A DNA stretch of 47,063 bases from Phycisphaerales bacterium (GCA_020247305.1 JADCJE010000155.1:1-47063), one strand, 5' to 3'. Positions 1 to 9,222 are shown, counted from the stretch's first letter. Numbers and translations: made by a program. Notes: generated from the letters alone by a model not told the origin.

Positions 1-1746
1 ACGACCTGCTACAGCGGCGTGGTGTCGTGGGGCGCGCAGCCGGCGCAGGCCGGACCGACGCCGTTCGGCATCAGCGTCCCGTTCCAGACCAACTTCTTCT
101 ACGACCCGGCGGGCGGCGACCTCAACATCGAGTGTGACCTGCCGATCCAGACCTTCACCGGCACCGGTCCGCAACTCGACGTGCACGGCACTGCCGGCCA
201 GGCGCTGGCGAGCCGCGTGTTCCTCAGCACGGGCTATCCCACCGGCAACGGCACGATCGGCCAGAACCACGCGGTCGTCGTCGAGGTGACGTACATCCCG
301 GCGACCGGCTTGTTCGCCAGCTTCAACGCCAACGTGACCAGCGGCGCGTCGCCGCTGGCGGTCAGCTTCACCAGCGCCTCGATCACCAGCGCTCCGGGCG
401 GCATCACCAGCTACGCCTGGGACTTCGACGGCGACAGCGTCGTCGACAGCACGGCGGCGAACCCGACGTGGACGTACGCGACTTGCGGCGACTACACGGT
501 CTCGCTGACCGTGACCGACGGCATCAACGCGCCGAACACGCAGACGCGCGCGAACTACATCCGCACCGACAACGTGACGCCGAGCTTCACCGTCTCGCAG
601 CCGGCGCCGACCGTCGTCCAGTTCACCGACACGTCGACGCCGACGCCGACGTCGTGGGCCTGGGACTTCGACGGCGACAACGTCGTCGACTCGACGGCGC
701 AGAACCCGGTCTGGGTGGCGCCGAGCGCGTGCTCGGCGGCGAACGTCACGCTGACGGTCAACCGCCTGTGCAAGGGGCCGTTCACGACGTCGCAGGGACT
801 CGTGCTGTCGCCGAGCACGCTGACGACCGCGTTCACGGGCGGCAACGGCCTGACCGGCGTCGGCACGGGCAACACGTTCGACATCCAGGTCACCAATCCG
901 CAGGGCATCACCATCTGCGCGCTGAGCCTTGCGCCCTACATGGCCACGCCGTCGGTCGGCACGCCGCTCGCCTGCACGGTCTGGGTCACGGACGCCGCCG
1001 GCGGCTACGCGGCAAACCACACCAACGCGGCCGTCTGGCGTCAGGTCGCGACCGGCTCGGGCACGTTCGCGGGCGGCGTGTTCACAGCGCCGGTGCCGAC
1101 GCCGATGACGCTGTCGAACCCGATCTACCTGCCGGCGGGCACGTTCGGCATGGCGGTCTACATGACGGCGGGCAGCGGACTCGCCTACACGACGCTCACG
1201 GGGCCGGCCACGTACGCCGGCCCGGACTTCGTCATCACCGCCGGCAACGCCAAGGGCGCGCCGTTCAACGCCACCGCCAACGCCAACCGCGGCATCAACT
1301 GCCGCATCCACTACAGCACGGCCACCAACGTCGGCCTCGCCGGCTATGGCTTCTTCGGCGCAGGTTGCGCCGGCACGCTCGGCATCCCGCGCGTGCAGAA
1401 CACGTCGCTGCCGACGATCGGCGGCACGCTGAACACGACGCTGACCAACCTGCAGGCCGGCGTGGCGGTCATGGTCGTCGGCGTCAGCAACACGGTCACC
1501 GGCGGCGTGCTGCCGTTGCCGCTCGATCTCGCGGCGTTCGGCGCGCCTGGCTGCCGCCTGCGCGTGAGCCTCGACGTCACCGACACGGTGATCGGCGCCG
1601 GCAACACGGCCAACTGGAGCTTCGGCGTGCCGAACAACCCGGTCTTCATCGGCTTCCAGTTGTTCAACCAGGCCGCTTCGCTCGACACGACCAACGCGTT
1701 CGGCTTCGTCATGTCGGACGCGTACGCGTGGATGGTCGGCATCTGA
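1..1746 (+). CDS. Exported PKD-domain protein, 5' end outside window
   Basis: The frame is open to the first base, so the N-terminus, and any signal peptide, lies upstream. Two PKD-type beta-sandwich domains sit at about residues 105-185 and 190-255, each with the signature W-D-F-D-G-D (SYAWDFDGDS, SWAWDFDGDN). PKD domains are extracellular adhesion or spacer folds. The last 140 or so residues form a Gly/Cys-rich module (YGFFGAGCAG ... LPLDLAAFGAPGCRL ... VPNNPVFIG) that is also present at the end of the beta-propeller protein at 5906-7186. In my judgement this module is typical of large Planctomycetota surface proteins. No enzyme signature is visible. It probably acts outside the cytoplasm. 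Convergent with the kinase gene downstream. Confidence 0.85.
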   Translation, partial: TTCYSGVVSWGAQPAQAGPTPFGISVPFQTNFFYDPAGGDLNIECDLPIQTFTGTGPQLDVHGTAGQALASRVFLSTGYPTGNGTIGQNHAVVVEVTYIPATGLFASFNANVTSGASPLAVSFTSASITSAPGGITSYAWDFDGDSVVDSTAANPTWTYATCGDYTVSLTVTDGINAPNTQTRANYIRTDNVTPSFTVSQPAPTVVQFTDTSTPTPTSWAWDFDGDNVVDSTAQNPVWVAPSACSAANVTLTVNRLCKGPFTTSQGLVLSPSTLTTAFTGGNGLTGVGTGNTFDIQVTNPQGITICALSLAPYMATPSVGTPLACTVWVTDAAGGYAANHTNAAVWRQVATGSGTFAGGVFTAPVPTPMTLSNPIYLPAGTFGMAVYMTAGSGLAYTTLTGPATYAGPDFVITAGNAKGAPFNATANANRGINCRIHYSTATNVGLAGYGFFGAGCAGTLGIPRVQNTSLPTIGGTLNTTLTNLQAGVAVMVVGVSNTVTGGVLPLPLDLAAFGAPGCRLRVSLDVTDTVIGAGNTANWSFGVPNNPVFIGFQLFNQAASLDTTNAFGFVMSDAYAWMVGI

Positions 1747-1811
1747 CGCGCGCCGAAGCGGTCCGGCGGCGGGCGCACGCCTGCCGGCGGGCCGACGGCG
1801 CGAGCCGGCTT

Positions 1812-1850
1812 CGCGGGGTCGACGTCCGAGCCACGGACGTCGGCCCCGCG
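1812..1850. terminator. 17-bp stem hairpin between convergent genes
   Basis: The left arm is 1812-1828, the loop AGCCA is 1829-1833 and the right arm is 1834-1850; 16 Watson-Crick pairs and one G-T pair. It lies between the stops of the PKD gene (1746) and the kinase gene (1883). No long T-tract follows on the plus strand, only GTCGTTTGC. A bidirectional terminator is the simplest reading. Confidence 0.6.
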
Positions 1851-1882
1851 GTCGTTTGCAGGCGTCGGGCGTCGCCGCCGGA

Positions 1883-3382
1883 TCAGCCGCCTGACCGCCG
1901 CTGCCAGAGCGCGTAGGCGAGCGCGAACAGTCCGAGCGCCAGGACCATGGCGAGCCACGCGCCAGCGCCAACGCCGCCGCCGCCGCGCGCGCGCCGACCT
2001 GCCGCCGCGCGCGCTGGTCGCCGGGCCGGCGCGCTGGCGAGCCGTTCGAGGCGGTCGAGCTCGTCGAGCACCGCGTCGGCGTCGGCGGGCCGCGCGTCGG
2101 GCGCCGTCGCCAGCAGTCGCTCGCGCACGAACTGGTCGACCGCGGCGGGCACGCCGAGGGCCGGATCGAACGGCGGCGGCGCCTCGGTGCGCTTGCGGCG
2201 CAGGATCTCCTTGGTCGAGCCGCCGAACGGCGGCTTGCCGCTCAGCGCGTGGTAGGCGGTGCAGCCGAGCGCGTAGACGTCGACGCGGCGGTCGATCGGC
2301 GCGGCAGCGAGCTGCTCTGGGGCCATGTAGGCGGCGGTGCCGAGCCGATCGCCGGCGCCGCCGATGTCGCGCACGAGGCCGAGGTCCGCGAGCTTCGCGC
2401 GGCCGTCGCCGGTCACCAGGATGTTGGCCGGCTTGACGTCGCGGTGCACCAGGCCGGCGCGGTGCGCGACCTGCAGCGCGCCGGCGACGTCGCGCAGGAT
2501 CGGCAGCAGCGCGCGCCACGGCGCTGGACCGTCGCGCCGCAAGGCATCGGCGAGCGTGCCGCCGCGCACCAGTTCCATCGACAGGTACCAACGGCCGTCG
2601 GCCTCGCCGAGGTCGAAGACCTGCACGAGGCGCGGATCGGACAGCGCCGCGGCGGCGCGCGCTTCGCGCAGGAACGACGGCAGCGCGTCGGTGGGGGCGT
2701 CGGCGGCGGCGGCGCGCAGCACCTTGAGGGCGACCTCGCGGCCCAACTGCACCTGTTCGGCGCGGTAGACGTCGGCGTAGCCGCCAGCGCCGAGGCGCTC
2801 GCGGATGCGGTAGCCGCCGAGTTGGCTGCCGACCGGCAGCGTCGCGCCGGCGGTGGCCGCGGGCGGCATCGCCACCGCCGCCGGCTCCGGCCCGGCTGCG
2901 CTCGTGCCTGCGGGCGTCGTCGTCGCGGTCGCCGGCTTGCCAGCGCCCGCGGAACCCGCTGCGGCGGCCGGCGGTGCGGCGCTCGCGGCGGTCGAGTTGA
3001 CGCCATCCGGCTCGTCGGCCAGCGGCGCCACGCCGCGGTCTGCGATGGCGCTGGCGGACGCGGGTGGCAGCGCCGCCACATCGTCGGCTGCAAGCCAGCC
3101 GTCGAAGGCCAACACGGCGTCGCCGAGGCGAACGGCTTCGCCGACGGCCAACCGCGCCTGCGCGACCTTGCGGCCCTGCTGCAGCACACCGTGCGCCGCG
3201 CCGAGGTCGGCGATCTCGATCGCGTCGGCCAGCACGACGATCGTGCAGTGGCGCCGCGACACCGAGGCCTCGGCGACGCTCAGGTCGCAGTCGGCGTTGC
3301 GGCCGAGCACCAGCAGCCGGCCCGGCGCGAGCGCGTAGCTGCAGGTCGCCGACGGCGCGCGCACGGTCACCTTCGCAAGCAT
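1883..3382 (-). CDS. FHA-domain Ser/Thr protein kinase with C-terminal membrane anchor
   Basis: The N-terminal FHA domain (phosphothreonine reader) carries LVLGRNADCDL and SVSRRHC. An Ala/Pro-rich linker follows, then a Hanks-type kinase from about residue 188: glycine loop LGAGGYADVY, VALKVL lysine, catalytic HRDVKPAN, metal-binding DLG (for DFG) and MAPEQL, so it should be active. A single hydrophobic segment near the C-terminus (AWLAMVLALGLFALAYALW) places the kinase in the cytoplasm on a tail anchor. I chose ATG 3382 because a TACGCT -10 element ends 8 nt before it; an in-frame upstream start at 3418 would add 12 non-domain residues. It is divergent from another FHA protein at 3488, a plausible partner or substrate. 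Confidence 0.92.
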   Translation of the reverse strand: MLAKVTVRAPSATCSYALAPGRLLVLGRNADCDLSVAEASVSRRHCTIVVLADAIEIADLGAAHGVLQQGRKVAQARLAVGEAVRLGDAVLAFDGWLAADDVAALPPASASAIADRGVAPLADEPDGVNSTAASAAPPAAAAGSAGAGKPATATTTPAGTSAAGPEPAAVAMPPAATAGATLPVGSQLGGYRIRERLGAGGYADVYRAEQVQLGREVALKVLRAAAADAPTDALPSFLREARAAAALSDPRLVQVFDLGEADGRWYLSMELVRGGTLADALRRDGPAPWRALLPILRDVAGALQVAHRAGLVHRDVKPANILVTGDGRAKLADLGLVRDIGGAGDRLGTAAYMAPEQLAAAPIDRRVDVYALGCTAYHALSGKPPFGGSTKEILRRKRTEAPPPFDPALGVPAAVDQFVRERLLATAPDARPADADAVLDELDRLERLASAPARRPARAAAGRRARGGGGVGAGAWLAMVLALGLFALAYALWQRRSGG

Positions 3383-3390
3383 CGCGGCGC

Positions 3391-3396
3391 AGCGTA
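3391..3396 (-). promoter_or_regulatory. -10 element of FHA-kinase gene, near-leaderless
   Basis: TACGCT on the minus strand, 8 nt from ATG 3382. A TTGTCC -35-like hexamer (4 of 6 to TTGACA) lies 16 nt upstream. Transcription would start at or next to the ATG. Confidence 0.5.
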
Positions 3397-3487
3397 GCGG
3401 CGTGCCGACGCGGGACAACGCGCCGCAGCCTGGCCATCCGCGCCTTGCCGCTCGCGCCCGGCCGTGCCGACGGAGTATGAGCTAGAC

Positions 3488-4306
3488 ATGGAACTCGCGC
3501 GGATGGCGGCGACGACCCGCGGCGTCGTCACGGACTTCCTGATCCGTCCCGACGAGGCCGTGACGCTCGGACGCAGCAGCGGCTGCACGGTGCCGCTGCG
3601 CGACCCCAAGGTCTCGCGCCGCCATTGCCAGCTGAGCTTCGCGCAGGGCCGCGTCGTCGCCGTCGACCTCGCGTCGTCGCATGGGCTGCTGCACCGCGGC
3701 GCGCGGGCGCCGATGGTCGCGCTCGCCGTCGGCGACGGCTTCCACCTCGGCGAGACGTTCGTGCGCTTCGTCGCCGTCGATCGCCTGGACGACGCCGCCG
3801 CGGCGGCGCTGTTCGCGCCCGGCGGCGCGCACGAACGGCGCGCTGCCGCTGGCGACGACGTCGCCGACGACGAGCCGGAGCGCGCGCCGAGCGAAGCCGA
3901 GGTCGCGGCCACGGCGCGGTCGCTGCCGCCGCCGGCGCCGCCCGGACCGATCGTTCCCGCGGTCGTGTTCGCCGACGAAGCGGCGCCGGCGAGCACGCCG
4001 GCCGCCACCGTCGCCGTGCGCGCGACGGAGGCTGCCGCGGCCGTGCCGCCGACCGCCGCCGCCGGCCGCGCCGGTTGGGACGCCTTCGCCGCGCCGGACA
4101 GCGCGCCAGACGTCGTGCGCTTGCCGCCGTCGAATCGCCGCGCCGCGACGCCATCCGCACCGTCGGCCGCGAAGTCCTTCGCGGCGCGGTTGGCCGCCGA
4201 AGCCATCGTGTCGGCCATGCACCTCGCGCTCGGCGTCACCGTGCTGCTGCTCGTCAAGAAGGCGTTCGGCTTCGACCTCTACCGCGCCTTCGGCATGGGC
4301 GGCTAG
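3488..4306 (+). CDS. Small FHA-domain membrane protein
   Basis: FHA domain in the first 100 residues: VTLGRSSGCTVPL and KVSRRHCQL are the phosphothreonine-binding loops. A long Ala/Pro-rich linker follows, then one hydrophobic segment near the C-terminus (MHLALGVTVLLLVKKAFGF). The layout (FHA, linker, C-terminal anchor) mirrors the divergent kinase without a kinase domain, so it may read phosphorylation made by that kinase (inference). GTG 3464 is an alternative start 8 codons upstream; ATG 3488 is preferred because a weak TATGAG hexamer ends 6 nt before it. Confidence 0.85.
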   Translation: MELARMAATTRGVVTDFLIRPDEAVTLGRSSGCTVPLRDPKVSRRHCQLSFAQGRVVAVDLASSHGLLHRGARAPMVALAVGDGFHLGETFVRFVAVDRLDDAAAAALFAPGGAHERRAAAGDDVADDEPERAPSEAEVAATARSLPPPAPPGPIVPAVVFADEAAPASTPAATVAVRATEAAAAVPPTAAAGRAGWDAFAAPDSAPDVVRLPPSNRRAATPSAPSAAKSFAARLAAEAIVSAMHLALGVTVLLLVKKAFGFDLYRAFGMGG

Positions 4307-4310
4307 GGAC

Positions 4311-4368
4311 CTGCGCCACGAAAGGCCACGCCGCCCGGCACGCGTCGTCGCGCCGGGCGCTCGCCGCC
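4311..4368. repeat. Dispersed intergenic repeat, copy A
   Basis: Shares 27 consecutive bases with copy B at 33501 (core CACGAAAGGCCACGCCGC) and continues with about 70% identity for another 30 bases. Within it GCCCGGC and GCCGGGC form a 7-8 bp stem with a 12-nt loop. It starts 5 bp after the FHA gene stop. Confidence 0.6.
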
Positions 4369-4396
4369 GGCATGCCCCGGTCGCGCCGGTTCGTGC

Positions 4397-4402
4397 TACG
4401 TT
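4397..4402 (+). promoter_or_regulatory. -10 element of GAF histidine kinase gene, near-leaderless
   Basis: TACGTT ends 8 nt before GTG 4411. The match helps choose GTG 4411 as the start rather than ATG 4372 or ATG 4441. No good -35 is visible. Confidence 0.4.
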
Positions 4403-4410
4403 GCGCCGGC

Positions 4411-5718
4411 GTGCTCGACCCCGAAACCTCGACCTCGCCCATGCCGAGCGAAGCCCTGCGGCGCCGCGATCGCGTGCTCGACGCCGTCGTGCGCACCTGC
4501 GACATCCTGTCGGCGCAGGCGCCGTGGCGCGAACTCGTCGCGCCGGCGTTGGCGGTGCTGGGCGAGGCGACCGGCGTCAGCCGCGTCTATGTCTTCGACG
4601 TGGCTGCCGATGCTGCGCACCGGCCGCTGGCGTCGCAGCGCTTCGAGTGGTGCGCCGCCGGCGTCGCGCCGCAGATCCAGCACCCGGAACTGCAGGGCCT
4701 CGACCTCGTGGCCGCCGGCTACGAGCGCTGGGTGAACGCGATGAGTGCCGGCGCGCCCGTCGTCGGCGACATCGAGGACTTCCCCGCGTCCGAGCGACCG
4801 CTGCTCGCCGAGCAGGGCATCCTCTCGCTGCTCGCCCAGCCGGTGCACGTCGCCGGACGCTGGTGGGGCTTCATCGGTTTCGACGCCTGCGTGCGCCGGC
4901 AGCGCTGGGAGAAGTTCGAGGTCGACGTGCTGCGCATCGCGGCCCGCGGGCTCGGCGCAACCATCCAGCAGCAGGAGCGCGAGGCGGCGCTGCGGCGCGC
5001 CCAGAAGATGGAGGCGCTCGGACGGATGGCCGGCGGCATCGCGCACGACTTCCAGAACGTGCTGATGGTCCTCGGCGCCGAACTCGACGGCCTCGGCAAC
5101 GACCTCGCCGGCGGCGCTGCCCTGACGACGGACCGGCGCGACGCCATCGACCTGATGCGGCAGGCCCTGCGGCAGGCGAGCGGGCTGACGCGTCGCCTGC
5201 TCGACTTCAGCCGCCGGCGCGAAGGGGCGCCGCAGCTGCTGGCCGTCGACGCGGCGCTCGCCCGCGCCGAGCCGCTGCTGCGGCAGGCCGCCGGCTCGGC
5301 CGTCGTGCTGGCGCTCGCGGTGGCGCCGACGCCGTGGCCGATCCGCATCGATCCCGTGCAGTTCGAGCAGGTGCTGATGAATCTCGTCGTCAACGCCCGC
5401 GACGCGATGCCGCGCGGCGGCAGGCTGCGGCTCGGCGTCGCCGGCGTGCAGGGCGACGACGCGCAAGCGGCGGCCGATGGCGTCGGCCCGGGCGATTGGA
5501 CGCTGCTCCAGGTCGTCGACGACGGCGTCGGCATGAGCAAGGAGGTGCAGGAGCGCATCTTCGACCCGTTCTTCACCACCAAGCCGGCCGACCAGGGCAC
5601 GGGCCTCGGGCTCGCGACCGTCTACTCGATCGTGCACGCGGCCGGCGGCTACGTCGCGGTGACGAGCGCGCCCGGCGAAGGCGCGGAGTTTCGGCTGTAC
5701 TTCCCCGCGGCCAGGTGA
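4411..5718 (+). CDS. GAF-domain sensor histidine kinase
   Basis: The N-terminal half is GAF-like (about residues 20-180, with the tail RWWGFIGFD). A dimerisation/phosphoacceptor helix follows (KMEALGRMAGGIAHDFQN, H is the phosphosite), then the ATPase: N-box VLMNLVVNARDAMP, G1 DDGVGM, F-box DPFFTTK, G2 GTGLGLATVYSIV. No membrane segment and no receiver are present, so it is a soluble kinase needing a separate response regulator; none is encoded beside it. Start chosen at GTG 4411 from the -10 element; ATG 4441 (MPSEALRRRD) is the best alternative. Confidence 0.9.
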   Translation: MLDPETSTSPMPSEALRRRDRVLDAVVRTCDILSAQAPWRELVAPALAVLGEATGVSRVYVFDVAADAAHRPLASQRFEWCAAGVAPQIQHPELQGLDLVAAGYERWVNAMSAGAPVVGDIEDFPASERPLLAEQGILSLLAQPVHVAGRWWGFIGFDACVRRQRWEKFEVDVLRIAARGLGATIQQQEREAALRRAQKMEALGRMAGGIAHDFQNVLMVLGAELDGLGNDLAGGAALTTDRRDAIDLMRQALRQASGLTRRLLDFSRRREGAPQLLAVDAALARAEPLLRQAAGSAVVLALAVAPTPWPIRIDPVQFEQVLMNLVVNARDAMPRGGRLRLGVAGVQGDDAQAAADGVGPGDWTLLQVVDDGVGMSKEVQERIFDPFFTTKPADQGTGLGLATVYSIVHAAGGYVAVTSAPGEGAEFRLYFPAAR

Positions 5719-5905
5719 CGGCCAGGGCGGCAGGCCGCCGCGCACGCCCCGTGGCCCGGCCCGCGGCTGTCGCAAGTCCGTATCGCCCCCGCGGCCTCGC
5801 CTGCGATTGCGGACGGTTCGTCACAATCCGGCGCGTTCGTGCATAGCACGAGCGTCGGCGCGGGCGTCGCGCCGGCTGCATCCTCGACTCGTCCCGGATC
5901 CGACC

Positions 5906-7186
5906 ATGCGCAACGCCCTCGTATCGCGTCTCTGTCCCTTCGTCTTCGCCGCCGCCGTGTCGGCCCAGGGGGCTGGCTTCGAGCCGCCGACCCTGCAGAC
6001 CGTGCTCAACAGCACGTCGATCGACACCGAGCCGTGCCTGTCGTTCGACGGCCTGACGCTCTGGTTCTACTCCAACCGCACCGGCGGCGTCGGCGGCCTC
6101 GACATCTACTCGACCACCCGGTCCTACAGCGGCGGGCCGTGGAGCGCGCCGGTGCTCGATGTGAGCCTGAGTTCGCCGCAGTCCGACAGCGCGCCGTTCA
6201 TCGTCCTCGGGGACACCGAGATCTACTTCAGCAGCAACCGGCCGGGCAGCGTTCCGATTGCGAACAGCACGACCCTCAGCGTCGACATCTGGCGCGCCAC
6301 CCGTCCAGCGCCGGGGCAGCCGTGGAGCACGCCGGTCAACGTCACCGAGCTCAACTCGGCGGGCGGTGAAACGCAGTTCTCGATGACCCTCGACGGCACC
6401 GAGTGCTACTTCCTGACGACGGGGTGGGGCAATCCGGGCGGCGCCAACAACTCGATCTACCGCAGCACGCGCGCCGGCGTCGGACTGCCCTGGTCGACGC
6501 CGACGATCGTGGCCGAGCTGTACAACGGCAAGACGCACCGCGACGTCGAGATCTCCAGCGACGGCCTGCAGATCGTCTACTCCGAGTTCCAGCCGTCGCC
6601 CGTCAGCCGCCTGTGGATCATGGCGGCGACGCGCCCGGATCGGAACTCGCCGTTCGGCACGCCGGTCAACTGGAGCGAGTTCAACAGCCTCGGCACCGTG
6701 TCCGGCACCAACAGCATCACGCTGTCGCAGCAGGGCGACGAGGCGATCCTCGGCGTCGGCTTCGCCACGGCCGTCGGCAACCAGGAGCTGATGCGCACGC
6801 GCCGCAGCGTCGCGTACGGCCAGGGCTGCGGCGCCGCGGCGCCGCTGGCGCTCGCCGGCAACGCCCCGAACGTCGGCGGCAACTGGGACCTCGTCACCGC
6901 CAACGTCGACGCCGTGTCGCCGGCGGCGTTCACGTTCTTCGGCAGTTCGCCGACCGCGCTGCCGCTCGACGGCATCGGCGCGCCGGGCTGCGGCAGCTTC
7001 GTCGACCTGCCGTTCCTGTCGCTGTCGGCGGCGCCCGTCGCGGGCGTCGCGACGCTGTCGATCCCCGTGCCGGCGGCGCCGGCGTTGATCGGGCAGGTGT
7101 TCTTTTCCCAGTCGGCCTGCCTGACCGCGGGCAACCTGCTCGGCATCTTCGCCTCGAACGGCCTGAAGTCGGTGCTCGGCGGCTGA
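5906..7186 (+). CDS. Exported TolB/PD40-type beta-propeller protein
   Basis: Starts with a signal peptide (MRNALVSRLCPFVFAAAVSAQG). The body has repeated PD40/WD40-like blades with the recurring pattern D-G-x-x-L/I-Y/W-F-x-S-N-R (FDGLTLWFYSNRTGG, DTEIYFSSNRPGS, DGTECYFLTTG, DGLQIVYSEF). These are typical of TolB-like propellers that bind peptides or glycans outside the cytoplasm. The final 120 residues repeat the module of the PKD protein at the window start (YGQGCGAAAPL ... LDGIGAPGCGS). Start set by the signal peptide; the frame is open about 33 codons further upstream. The 187-bp gap upstream holds no gene that I can see. Confidence 0.85.
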   Translation: MRNALVSRLCPFVFAAAVSAQGAGFEPPTLQTVLNSTSIDTEPCLSFDGLTLWFYSNRTGGVGGLDIYSTTRSYSGGPWSAPVLDVSLSSPQSDSAPFIVLGDTEIYFSSNRPGSVPIANSTTLSVDIWRATRPAPGQPWSTPVNVTELNSAGGETQFSMTLDGTECYFLTTGWGNPGGANNSIYRSTRAGVGLPWSTPTIVAELYNGKTHRDVEISSDGLQIVYSEFQPSPVSRLWIMAATRPDRNSPFGTPVNWSEFNSLGTVSGTNSITLSQQGDEAILGVGFATAVGNQELMRTRRSVAYGQGCGAAAPLALAGNAPNVGGNWDLVTANVDAVSPAAFTFFGSSPTALPLDGIGAPGCGSFVDLPFLSLSAAPVAGVATLSIPVPAAPALIGQVFFSQSACLTAGNLLGIFASNGLKSVLGG

Positions 7187-7307
7187 GTCGCCGCGCGCGC
7201 CGGCCGGGCCGCAGTGCGTACAGCGGCCGGGGCGAGGCGCGGGGCCGGGGCGCGCCAAGGGAGCATTGACCCGCGCCGCGCGCGCCGCGACGGTGCGCGG
7301 CCGAACG

Positions 7308-9209
7308 ATGCGCCCCGTCGATCCCGAGCAGGCCGAGCGCGAGGCTCGGTTCCGCGGCCTCGTCGAGGTCTGCAACGACCTCATGCAGTGCGTCGACCCG
7401 CGCGGCGTCGTGCTCTACGTCAATCCGGCGTGGTTGCGCACGCTCGGCCGCGCCGAGGTCGACGTCGTCGGGCATTCGATCTTCGAGTTCCTGCATCCTG
7501 ACGTCGTCGACCACTGCAAGCGCGTCATGGCCGCGGTATTCCAGGGCCAGGAACTGCGCGGCATCGAGGTCGCCTTCCGCCACGCCGACGGGCGCAAGGT
7601 GACGGTCGAGGGCGACGTGCTGCCGCACGTGGTGGGCGGCGCCGTCGTCGCCACGCAGTCGTTCTTCCGCGACGTCACGCGCCAGCGGGCGCTGGAGGCG
7701 GATCGCACGGCGAAGATGGCGTTCCTCGACCAGGTGTTCGCCGCCGCGCCCGAGGCGCTGATGTTCCTCGACACCGACGGCCGCGTCACCCGCGTCAACC
7801 CCGAGTTCACCCGTCTGTTCGGCTACACCGACGCCGAGGCGGCGGGCCGGCAGATCGACGAACTCGTCGTGCCCGAGTCGATGCGGGCCGAGGGCTCCGA
7901 CCTGTGTCGTCGCGCCGGCAAGGCGGAGACCGTCAACATCGAGACCGTGCGCCGGCGCAAGGACGGCGCGCTCATCGACGTCTCGCTGCTGGCGACGCCG
8001 ATCCGCGCGTTCGGCAGGCAGATCGCGACGCTGGGCATCTACCGCGACATCTCCGAGCGCAAGCGCATGCAGGCGCAGCTGACCCGCGCGCAGCGCATGG
8101 AGGCCATCGGACGGCTCGCCGGCGGCATCGCGCACGACTTCAACAACCTGCTGACCGTCATCCAGGCCGCCGCCGACCAGCTGCTCGTCCACGTCGGCGC
8201 CGACGCGTCGGCCAGGGCGGACGCCGAGGAAGTGCTCGCCGCCTGCGCCAAGGCCTCCGCGCTGACGCGCCAGATGATCGCCTTCAGCCGCAAGCAGGTG
8301 CTGCAACCGATCGCGCTCGACGTCAATCGCGTCGTCGGCGAGGTCGGCCGGATGCTCGGTCGCGTGATCGGCGAACACATCACGCTGGCCTTCGACCTCG
8401 CGCCGTCGCTGCGGCCCGCGCTCGCCGATCCGGGGCAGGTCGAACAGGTGCTGATGAACCTCGCGCTCAACGCGCGCGACGCGATGCCAGGCGGCGGCGA
8501 ACTGCGCATCCGCACCCGCGACGTCGAACTGCAGGGCGCGGCGGCCGCCGCGCACGGCGTCGCGCCCGGTGGCTTCGTCGAACTCGCCGTCCACGACACC
8601 GGTTGCGGCATCCCGGCGGCGGTGCTCGACCGCATCTTCGAGCCGTTCTGGTCGACGAAGGCGGCGGATGGCCGCGGCGCGGGCCTCGGCCTGTCGACGG
8701 TCTACGGCATCGTGCAGCAGAGCCACGGCGCCATCGCCGTGCAGAGCGAGGTCGGCGTCGGCACGCGCTTCCAGGTCTTGCTGCCGCACGCCGGACCCGG
8801 CGCGCCGACCGCGCCGAAGCCAACGGCGCCGAAGCCGCGCGGCGGCGCCGAGTCGATCCTCGTCGTCGAGGACGACGACTCGATCCGCTGGCTGGTCGAA
8901 CGCGCCCTGCGCCACGCCGGCTACCGCGTGCACGCCGCCGCCAACGCTGCCGCGGCGTTGGCCGTGATCGACCGCCTCGACGAGGACGTCGCGCTGGTCT
9001 TCACCGACGTCGTCATGCCCGGCGCGAACGGGCCCGAACTGGTGCGCCAGCTGCGCGCCGCGCGCCCGGCGCTGCGCGTGCTGTTCACGTCGGGCTTCGC
9101 CGACGACCGCGCCTTCGAGACCGCGCCCGTGCCCAACTCGCACTTCCTGGCCAAGCCGTACTCGATCGCGGCCCTCGTGGCGAAGGTGCGCGAAGTCCTC
9201 GACGCCTGA
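7308..9209 (+). CDS. PAS-PAS hybrid histidine kinase with C-terminal receiver
   Basis: Two PAS domains (about 10-135 and 140-265; the second ends in the PAC motif IYRDISERKRM). Then the phosphoacceptor GGIAHDFNN, N-box VLMNLALNARDAMP, G1 DTGCGIP and G2 GAGLGLSTVYGIV. The C-terminal receiver has acidic EDDD, phospho-Asp in FTDVVMPG, TS in LFTSGF and Lys in LAKPY. All catalytic residues are present and no membrane segment is seen. As a soluble hybrid it would pass phosphate to a histidine phosphotransfer protein elsewhere, or signal through its own receiver. ATG 7308 is the first methionine before the PAS region; the frame is open to 7266. Confidence 0.93.
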   Translation: MRPVDPEQAEREARFRGLVEVCNDLMQCVDPRGVVLYVNPAWLRTLGRAEVDVVGHSIFEFLHPDVVDHCKRVMAAVFQGQELRGIEVAFRHADGRKVTVEGDVLPHVVGGAVVATQSFFRDVTRQRALEADRTAKMAFLDQVFAAAPEALMFLDTDGRVTRVNPEFTRLFGYTDAEAAGRQIDELVVPESMRAEGSDLCRRAGKAETVNIETVRRRKDGALIDVSLLATPIRAFGRQIATLGIYRDISERKRMQAQLTRAQRMEAIGRLAGGIAHDFNNLLTVIQAAADQLLVHVGADASARADAEEVLAACAKASALTRQMIAFSRKQVLQPIALDVNRVVGEVGRMLGRVIGEHITLAFDLAPSLRPALADPGQVEQVLMNLALNARDAMPGGGELRIRTRDVELQGAAAAAHGVAPGGFVELAVHDTGCGIPAAVLDRIFEPFWSTKAADGRGAGLGLSTVYGIVQQSHGAIAVQSEVGVGTRFQVLLPHAGPGAPTAPKPTAPKPRGGAESILVVEDDDSIRWLVERALRHAGYRVHAAANAAAALAVIDRLDEDVALVFTDVVMPGANGPELVRQLRAARPALRVLFTSGFADDRAFETAPVPNSHFLAKPYSIAALVAKVREVLDA

Positions 9210-9222
9210 GCGCTCAGGCGTC
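9201..9222. terminator. 22-bp perfect palindrome over convergent stop codons
   Basis: The arm GACGCCTGAGC (9201-9211) is followed directly by its exact reverse complement (9212-9222). It contains the TGA of the hybrid kinase (9207-9209) and, on the other strand, the TGA of the small reading frame 9214-9354. It can form a cruciform or a hairpin on either transcript. Confidence 0.5.
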
